A DNA stretch of 64,000 bases from JAZIHH01 sp036678685 (GTDB lineage: Bacteria; Bacillota; UBA4882; UBA10575), in NCBI GenBank assembly GCA_036678685.1, contig JAZIHH010000001.1:62001-126000 (forward strand), given 5' to 3'. Shown in pieces: positions 59,144 through 64,000 of the stretch (positions are counted from its first letter, which is position 1; every line of letters begins with the position of its first letter). The position numbers and the translations under genes were made by a program. The notes beneath the pieces are model-generated. The model made no database searches, was not told where the DNA came from, and was given only the letters and a program-made list of their open reading frames with translations.

Positions 59144-60544
59144 TCACGTTCTCTCCCTGTGCTTGGGATTTAAAATATCATCCACCGTATTGCCGATTAA
59201 AACAAAGGACAAACTAAGCAAGGTGATCGAGAGTCCCGGCGGTAAAATCCACCACCAGGCCAACTCGGTAAAAGCGCCAAATCCCCTGGCGTTATGGAGC
59301 ATTCTTCCCCACGTGGCGGTCATGGGATCGCCAAGACCCAGGAAACTTAAGGTCGCTTCATAAATGATCGCCACCGGAATCAACAACACCATGGAAGCGA
59401 AAACCAGGGGAAGTACATTGGGCAGGATATGCCGTAACATGATATAAACGTCGCTGGCCCCGGAAGCTCTCGCCACTTCGACAAAACTCCGTTCTTTTAA
59501 GGAAAGGGTTTGCGAGCGCACGATCCGGGCCGGTCCCATCCAGGTAAAGACGGCGACCAGAATCACAATGTTCCAGACACTCTTCCCCAAAAGCCCGGCC
59601 AGGATGATCAAAATAGGCAAGGTTGGGATCGAAAGCATGACATCGGCCACCCGCATGAGAAACTCGTCCACCACCCCGCGAAGGTAACCGCTTAAAATCC
59701 CTACGCCTGTACCGATTACTACGGCGATGAAAGCGCTTAAGACACCGATCATCAAGGAGATCCGGGTGCCGTAAACCAGTTGGGACCAGAGATCGGACCC
59801 CAGGTGGTCCGCGCCTAACACCCCATGCAGGCGTCCGAGGATACGTAAGTTCAAATTCTGAACATCAATCCGTCCTTTTCCCGGCCCCAACCCGTCACCG
59901 GCAAAGGCCGCCGACAGCTGCAGCCTGTACTCGCCGCTACCGGTGAAAATCTCGGTGGCCACCTCGGCAAAGGGACTCAATTGCAACCGGCGTTTAAGCA
60001 TTTGGTCCCGGGAGTCGATGCGGACCGGGAGCCAGCTCCGGCTGCCTGTATATTCCCCGGACCACAGCTCAAAAACCTTTCCTTCCGGATTGATAATGCT
60101 TAAGGCAAGACGGCCGGTAAGATTTTCCGGCAGTTCCGGCTTAACCTGCATAGTCAAAATAAAGGTGCGCGGGGACTTCTGTTCATACAAAAACGCCTGT
60201 TCCAAAAGGATCTTCTCCTCTCCCCGCCCCTTTTCCTCGAGGAGAAAAGTGATAGTACTGTTCTCTTCCTCTTTGTGAAAAGTCGTCTTGATTCCCGGCC
60301 CGCCGGGGGTTTCCCACTCTTCCCTTGTGGTCATCAAGTCGACGGTGGTCGGCATCTCCCGGTATTTGGGGAGAATCCGCATCCAGACCGGCCGGGCCAT
60401 CCGGTCCGCCAGGTACCGGTCATGTTGAGGATCATAGGAGGTGAGAAGCGGGGCAAAAACCGCAACTAACAAAAAGAACAAAAAGATAAAAAGGCCGGTC
60501 ATTCCCTGCGGGCTTCGCCGGTAACGTTGCCAAAATTCTTTCAT
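59144..60544 (-). CDS. OppC/DppC-type permease with large extracytoplasmic insert
   Basis: A 466-residue permease where OppC proteins normally have about 290-310. The first helix (17-36) is followed by an insert from about residue 50 to 235 that is strand-rich (TFILTMQVKPELPENLTGRLALSII, GEYRLQLSAAFAGDGL) before the usual core resumes at LGADHLGSDLWSQLVYGTRISLMIG. The remaining five helices and the coupling motif EVARASGASDVYIMLRHILPNVLP are normal. By topology the insert is outside the cell, perhaps contacting the unusual substrate-binding protein. Overlaps the OppB-type gene by four bases. Confidence 0.9.
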   Translation of the reverse strand: MKEFWQRYRRSPQGMTGLFIFLFFLLVAVFAPLLTSYDPQHDRYLADRMARPVWMRILPKYREMPTTVDLMTTREEWETPGGPGIKTTFHKEEENSTITFLLEEKGRGEEKILLEQAFLYEQKSPRTFILTMQVKPELPENLTGRLALSIINPEGKVFELWSGEYTGSRSWLPVRIDSRDQMLKRRLQLSPFAEVATEIFTGSGEYRLQLSAAFAGDGLGPGKGRIDVQNLNLRILGRLHGVLGADHLGSDLWSQLVYGTRISLMIGVLSAFIAVVIGTGVGILSGYLRGVVDEFLMRVADVMLSIPTLPILIILAGLLGKSVWNIVILVAVFTWMGPARIVRSQTLSLKERSFVEVARASGASDVYIMLRHILPNVLPLVFASMVLLIPVAIIYEATLSFLGLGDPMTATWGRMLHNARGFGAFTELAWWWILPPGLSITLLSLSFVLIGNTVDDILNPKHRERT

Positions 60545-61536
60545 CCCCTGTCACCTCCCTCGCCCACGCGGATCCGTGGGTCAACCCACCCGTAGGTAAG
60601 GTCGGCCATAAAATTGCAAATCAAAACGGCCAGGGCAATCAAGTAAAAAGCACCTTGGGCCGCCGGATAATCCTGTTTCAAAACGGCATCCAGCAGATAC
60701 CGTCCAATCCCGTACCAGGAGAAAATGGTTTCCGTAACCACCGCGCCGCTGATCACGGACGGGAGTTGGAGGAAAAACAGGGTGACAATCGGCGGCAGGA
60801 TGCTCCGGAAGGCATGTCCGTAAAGAACCCGGTTTTTGGTTAACCCTTTGGCCTTGGCCGTGACAATATAATCCTGGGAAAGGGCGTCCAGCATGGCGTT
60901 TCTGGTGTAAAGCGCCCAGTAGCCGATATTAATAATTACCAGGCTGGTAACAGGTAAAATCAAGTGATAAATCCGGTCCAGGAGCAACGCCAAACCGCCC
61001 GGCGGGGGGGGTACACTCATGGTCCCCCGGATGGGAAAGATGGGAAGGTAATATCCGAAGGCAAGCAACAACAGAAGTTGTAAAAAAAAGGCCGGTACCG
61101 CATAAGCAAAGAGTCCCGAACCGGTGACCAGGGCTTCCAGAAAAGACCCACGGCGCGAAGCGGCGAATACGCCGGTGATGATCCCCGTCCCCATGGTGAT
61201 GAAGAGGGCCAGCCCTAAGAGGAGCAAAGAATTGGGGAGCCGGTCCATTATTTCTTGTTTCACCGGCAGCCTGGTGGAGAAAGAGTAACCGAAGTCAAAA
61301 CGGAGCAGGTTGCGCATATACAACAGATACTGTTTTTCCAGGGGCTCATCCAGGCCGAACTGTTCCCGCAACAACAACTTGGCTTCCGGGGTCAGCTTCG
61401 GGTCCATAATGCTTCGTACCGGATCCCCCGGCATCAGCCGGAAGATTACAAAATTCAAGGAGAGGATGATAAAGAGGACGATAATCGTATAAATGGTTCT
61501 CCGCAGGATGTAGCTTCCGTAGCCCAAACCTTTCAC
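60541..61536 (-). CDS. OppB/DppB-type permease
   Basis: A 331-residue permease: N-terminal ILRRTIYTIIVLFIILSLNFVIFRLMPGDP, six helices and the coupling loop YIVTAKAKGLTKNRVLYGHAFRSILPPI (read as TAKAKGLTKNRVLYGHAFRS), all standard for OppB. It is the first permease gene after the binding protein, separated by 83 bases with a 12-pair hairpin. Confidence 0.93.
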   Translation of the reverse strand: MKGLGYGSYILRRTIYTIIVLFIILSLNFVIFRLMPGDPVRSIMDPKLTPEAKLLLREQFGLDEPLEKQYLLYMRNLLRFDFGYSFSTRLPVKQEIMDRLPNSLLLLGLALFITMGTGIITGVFAASRRGSFLEALVTGSGLFAYAVPAFFLQLLLLLAFGYYLPIFPIRGTMSVPPPPGGLALLLDRIYHLILPVTSLVIINIGYWALYTRNAMLDALSQDYIVTAKAKGLTKNRVLYGHAFRSILPPIVTLFFLQLPSVISGAVVTETIFSWYGIGRYLLDAVLKQDYPAAQGAFYLIALAVLICNFMADLTYGWVDPRIRVGEGGDRG

Positions 61537-61547
61537 CTCGCAAATAA

Positions 61548-61580
61548 GCGCCGCTGCGCCCCTTTAATGCGCAGCGGCGC
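61548..61580 (-). promoter_or_regulatory. Strong 12-pair hairpin between binding protein and permease genes
   Basis: Minus-strand GCGCCGCTGCGC-ATTAAAGGG-GCGCAGCGGCGC with no U-tract. Such hairpins after binding-protein genes commonly protect the upstream mRNA and raise its level relative to the permeases. Attenuation is the other reading. Confidence 0.7.
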
Positions 61581-61619
61581 AGCGGCGTTCGTCAACTTCC
61601 CTTCCTGTAATTTTCCTTC

Positions 61620-63302
61620 CTATTTCTTATCGTACCAGTAATCTTCAAACCGGACCAGGCGCACGTATTCACCGGGCACATATTCATCGAAGACATAAGG
61701 TCCGGTTCCGATCAACTGGGTCAGGCCCTCAACTTCCGGGTGGGGTTCGAGCCAGCACTGGAATTGCTGATAATCGTCGACCTTTTCGTAGATGTGCTTG
61801 GGAATCTGCGGCAGGTCGCTAATCTTAATCAAGTACCAGTAACTGATCTTGTCAAAGTAAACCTCCAGGGTGTACGGATCCGGTACATTGGTCCTGACCA
61901 CATCCTGAACGTCACTGTAATAAAGGGGTATCTTGTTGTCTTTGATGAATTTAATGGCGAAGGCCACATCTTCCGCGGTAAATTCGTGCCCGTCATGCCA
62001 CTTGACCCCTTTCCGGAGCTTGAAGATGAGCTTCGTAGCCTCGCGGCCCGGCTCCGGTTCCCAGGTCTCAACCTTCCACTCCGTGGCCAGCCAGGGCACA
62101 TTCTCCAGCGTCTCCGGATCGACTTCGATCAGGGGTTCCATCGCCCGGAAGAAGACTTCCGCCGCATAAGCACTGTTGTTGGTGAGGAAATTCAACGACT
62201 GGGGCTCTTCCGGCAACAGCCAGCGGATCTCCTCGCCCTCAAGAGGCCGGATCCCGATTTTCGTCCAGTTATTCCTGTACTGGGCGGCTCCGTAGCCGAG
62301 CATCGGCACATAGCCCGTTACTTTGTCGGTACGGAAAGCGTCCATGTACGGACGGGAGTACAAGGGGATATACGGCAATTCCTCGGCCAGGATCTGTTGG
62401 GCCTTGGAAGCATATTCCCGCGCCGTCTCTTCGTCCGGAGCGTAATAAATTCCTTCCAGCAGTTCATCCAGTTCCGGATTACGGATCCCGGGGTAATTGT
62501 AGCCGCCCTCTACATCCTGGGAGGAATGGAAGAAGTCATACAGGAAAGTGGGGATCCGTCCCAGACTCCAGGCGAGGGCATACAGGTCGAAATCATGCAT
62601 ATCGAGCCTGTCCAGCATGACCGGGAAATCCAAAGGTTCGTTTTTGATCGGAATGCCGATGCTTTGCGCCGCTTCCGCAATAATCTTGCCCAACTCGGCG
62701 GAGGTGGGCGCCACTTCATAGGTGGGCGTCATAAAGATCATCTCCCGCAACGGTTTACCGGTCGCGGGGTTAATCCGGATACCCGTCGCCTCGTCCAAGA
62801 CATAACCGGCCTCGTCCAGTATGGCTTGGGCCCGTTCCGGATCGTAGGCAAAAACCGGCGCCGTGTCGTCATGGTAAGGAGAAGACGGGGGAACAAAATG
62901 GGCCAGGGGGAGCATGTAACCCTCAAACAAGGAATTGATAATCTCCTCCCTGTTCACCATATGGGCAATGGCCTGCCGTAAAACTTTGGCGTTTAGCGGG
63001 TCACGCCGCATGTTTATGCCCACATAAAAAAAGTGGAAGCCCAAATCCATCGTGATCTCAATATTTTCTTGATCCTTCAAGGCATTAATATCCGCCGCCC
63101 TGACCAGACCGGGATAAATATGAATATCACCGCGTTGAATCGCGATCAACTGGGCTTCGGTATCCTTGATAATCGGCATCAGGATCACCCGGGCTTTTGT
63201 TTCCCGCTCTGCCGCGGGGCGGAAAAAGGCGAAAAAGACCGCGGCCGCTATGATAAGAACGGCCAACACAATACAGGCAATAAGTAACCCCTTCTTTTTC
63301 AA
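61620..63302 (-). CDS. SBP_bac_5-family substrate-binding protein with circularly permuted order
   Basis: A 560-residue extracytoplasmic binding protein. After an N-terminal membrane anchor (5-27, no lipobox Cys), residues 36-351 match what is normally the C-terminal half: RVILMPIIKDTEAQLIAIQRGDIHI, FYVGINMRRDPLNAKVLRQAIAHMVNREEI, FAYDPERAQAILDEAGY and NWTKIGI. Residues 356-560 then match the normal N-terminal half: GEEIRWLLPEEPQSLNFL, LRKGVKWHDGHEFTAEDVAFAI, IPKHIY, IGTGPYVFDEYVPGEYVRL and a final EDYWYDKK. Joining the end to the start restores the usual family order, with the break between EDYW-x-KK and the IxxDTEAQ strand. Starts at TTG 63302, eight bases after AAGGAGG. Substrate unknown. 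Confidence 0.9.
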   Translation of the reverse strand: MKKKGLLIACIVLAVLIIAAAVFFAFFRPAAERETKARVILMPIIKDTEAQLIAIQRGDIHIYPGLVRAADINALKDQENIEITMDLGFHFFYVGINMRRDPLNAKVLRQAIAHMVNREEIINSLFEGYMLPLAHFVPPSSPYHDDTAPVFAYDPERAQAILDEAGYVLDEATGIRINPATGKPLREMIFMTPTYEVAPTSAELGKIIAEAAQSIGIPIKNEPLDFPVMLDRLDMHDFDLYALAWSLGRIPTFLYDFFHSSQDVEGGYNYPGIRNPELDELLEGIYYAPDEETAREYASKAQQILAEELPYIPLYSRPYMDAFRTDKVTGYVPMLGYGAAQYRNNWTKIGIRPLEGEEIRWLLPEEPQSLNFLTNNSAYAAEVFFRAMEPLIEVDPETLENVPWLATEWKVETWEPEPGREATKLIFKLRKGVKWHDGHEFTAEDVAFAIKFIKDNKIPLYYSDVQDVVRTNVPDPYTLEVYFDKISYWYLIKISDLPQIPKHIYEKVDDYQQFQCWLEPHPEVEGLTQLIGTGPYVFDEYVPGEYVRLVRFEDYWYDKK

Positions 63303-63685
63303 GGCATTAACCTCCTTGCATATTAATTGATTTAACCCCGGTAACTTATAATAGCCTAGCTTATAAAAGCGTGTAATAGTGGAAAATTAATGTTTAATTA
63401 ATGTTTGCTTTCCACCCCCTTTTTTTAATAATTCCGGGTAATATTGGCAAGAAAATAAAATCTCCTTTCATTATTCGCCGGTGGTTGTTACTTTCCTGCA
63501 AAAAAATTATAACTTATCAAGCCATAAACGTCATACTTATATGTGCAAGGTTGGGTGGAGCATTGAAAAAGCCGCAACGTTCCTGGGAAAAACTCGCGTG
63601 GGGCAGTCCTCCGCTACGGGCACGGGAAAGGATGACGGGAAGCAAGGAACGCCTCCCCGGGGCAAACGATGATTAACCTCCTTCG
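63303..63685. other. 383-base gap between nitroreductase and binding-protein genes
   Basis: The half nearest the binding-protein gene is AT-rich and holds its leader and promoter. The half from about 63541 to 63672 is GC-rich, unlike the rest. It contains CGTTCCT and AGGAACG (seven-base inverted pair about 70 bases apart) around other possible stems. I see no protein gene or RNA that I can name there. A 63-codon plus-strand frame exists but lacks a ribosome site. Confidence 0.4.
63506..63534 (-). promoter_or_regulatory. Likely promoter of the Opp-type operon
   Basis: Minus-strand ATGACG (63529-63534), 17-base spacer and a perfect TATAAT (63506-63511), about 200 bases before the TTG start of the binding-protein gene. 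The -35 fits consensus at four of six positions. Confidence 0.6.
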
Positions 63686-64000
63686 TTAAGATCCTTCAAA
63701 ACGATCAAGGGAGTATATTTCCTCGAGCCTTTTGCGGGTCTTGGGTCTGGCCTCGTCAGCCGGATAACCGAGGGTCATGAGTTGAACAATTTTATATTTT
63801 TCCGGAACACCCAGAATCTCTTGGACCCTTTTCTGGCTGAACGCCCCAATCCAGCAGGTGCCGAGACCCCGCGCCGTCGCCACCAGGGTAATATTGCTCA
63901 TGGCAATGGCCAAATCCACGGCGTAGGCGGGCACTTCACAGCTCATGATCCGACCGGGGTTGAGGGAGATCCCGGCAATAACAACCGGCGCCGTGCCGAC
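63686..64000 (-). CDS. Nitroreductase-family protein, 5' end outside window
   Basis: The last 104 residues of an FMN-dependent nitroreductase. The frame is open from the window edge (VGTAPVVIAGISLNPG), through AYAVDLAIAMSNITLVATARGLGTCWIGAF, a core family motif, to LGYPADEARPKTRKRLEEI. Family members reduce nitro groups or quinones, or act as dehalogenases. The FMN N-terminal loop is outside the window. It precedes the Opp-type operon and ends 152 bases before the promoter there. Confidence 0.88.
   Translation of the reverse strand, partial: VGTAPVVIAGISLNPGRIMSCEVPAYAVDLAIAMSNITLVATARGLGTCWIGAFSQKRVQEILGVPEKYKIVQLMTLGYPADEARPKTRKRLEEIYSLDRFEGS

Noticed and set aside
61740..62981. A 413-codon plus-strand open frame antisense to the binding-protein gene
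   Set aside because: Shadow of the permuted SBP. The sense frame has full family motifs and signals.
1..64000. tRNA and rRNA genes, insertion sequences, phage attachment sites
   Set aside because: I looked for tRNA T-arm-like motifs, transposase motifs and terminal repeats and found none that were not inside conserved coding regions.

Overview
The window reads as a chromosomal segment of an anaerobic, endospore-forming Bacillota (Firmicutes), probably a deep or little-sampled Clostridia/Limnochordia-like lineage. This is inferred from sporulation-family genes (YtxC, SpoIIM-like, YteA-type DksA, GerE-like regulator, DUF3794/SPOCS proteins), a T-box leader and a cobalamin riboswitch, a meso-DAP-type MurE, single-chain GlyRS, and NADH-linked [FeFe]-hydrogenase subunits. 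Base composition looks moderately GC-rich. Shine-Dalgarno sites are strong and TTG starts are common. No tRNA, rRNA, CRISPR array or transposase was seen. Almost every gene is on the minus strand. The plus-strand genes are glgP, an M28 peptidase and a small exported protein.

Layout. 0-4 kb: sppA, a Yip1-family membrane protein, hisA, a DUF6062 gene cut by the window edge, and pyrF. 4-8 kb: a cobalamin-riboswitch-controlled btuF-btuC-btuD uptake operon, whose ATPase carries an extra C-terminal domain. 8-11.5 kb: ytxC, a GH13 enzyme and a tiny membrane protein. 11.6-14.7 kb: ileS with a complete promoter, T-box and terminator leader. 14.9-16.6 kb: an alpha-glucan phosphorylase gene broken by one in-frame TAA. 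16.5-22.9 kb: a long minus-strand run ruvC-ruvA-ruvB-queH-DUF2905-recO-DUF4342-spoIIM-like-glyQS. 23-26 kb: M28 peptidase, YteA-type protein, DUF5665, glycosyltransferase. 26.4-32.4 kb: a spore-flavoured block of two multi-domain DUF3794 proteins (3 + 4 domains), a CAP-domain protein with a possibly structured leader, and a GerE-like regulator. 32.5-38.7 kb: a hydrogenase-type cluster (HydB, HydC, two histidine-kinase-fold ATPases, PHP protein, two DRTGG proteins, a putative sensory [FeFe] hydrogenase) with no catalytic HydA. 38.8-50.4 kb: a SPOR-domain protein and an abbreviated division/cell-wall cluster, mraZ-rsmH-ftsL-PBP-murE-murF-mraY-ftsW-murA, with an MraZ-box-like operator. 50.5-56 kb: a beta-barrel-like exported protein, pnp, rpsO, NIF3-family protein, a CvpA-zinc-ribbon fusion and zapA. 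56.2-64 kb: an Opp/Dpp-type ABC operon with unusual components, then a nitroreductase cut by the window edge.

The most striking observation is the substrate-binding protein at 61620-63302. Its two family halves are in swapped order, so the normal C-terminal half follows the signal anchor and the normal N-terminal half ends the protein. This looks like a natural circular permutation. Its partner OppC-type permease carries an extracytoplasmic insert of roughly 180 residues, and two unrecognised membrane or anchored proteins end the operon. Other points of interest are the HydBC pair without HydA, an internal translation start in the three-domain DUF3794 gene, and an outer-membrane-like barrel behind a perfect Spo0A-box sequence.

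All calls come from reading the sequence. No database search or structure prediction was run, so family assignments rest on motif recognition.
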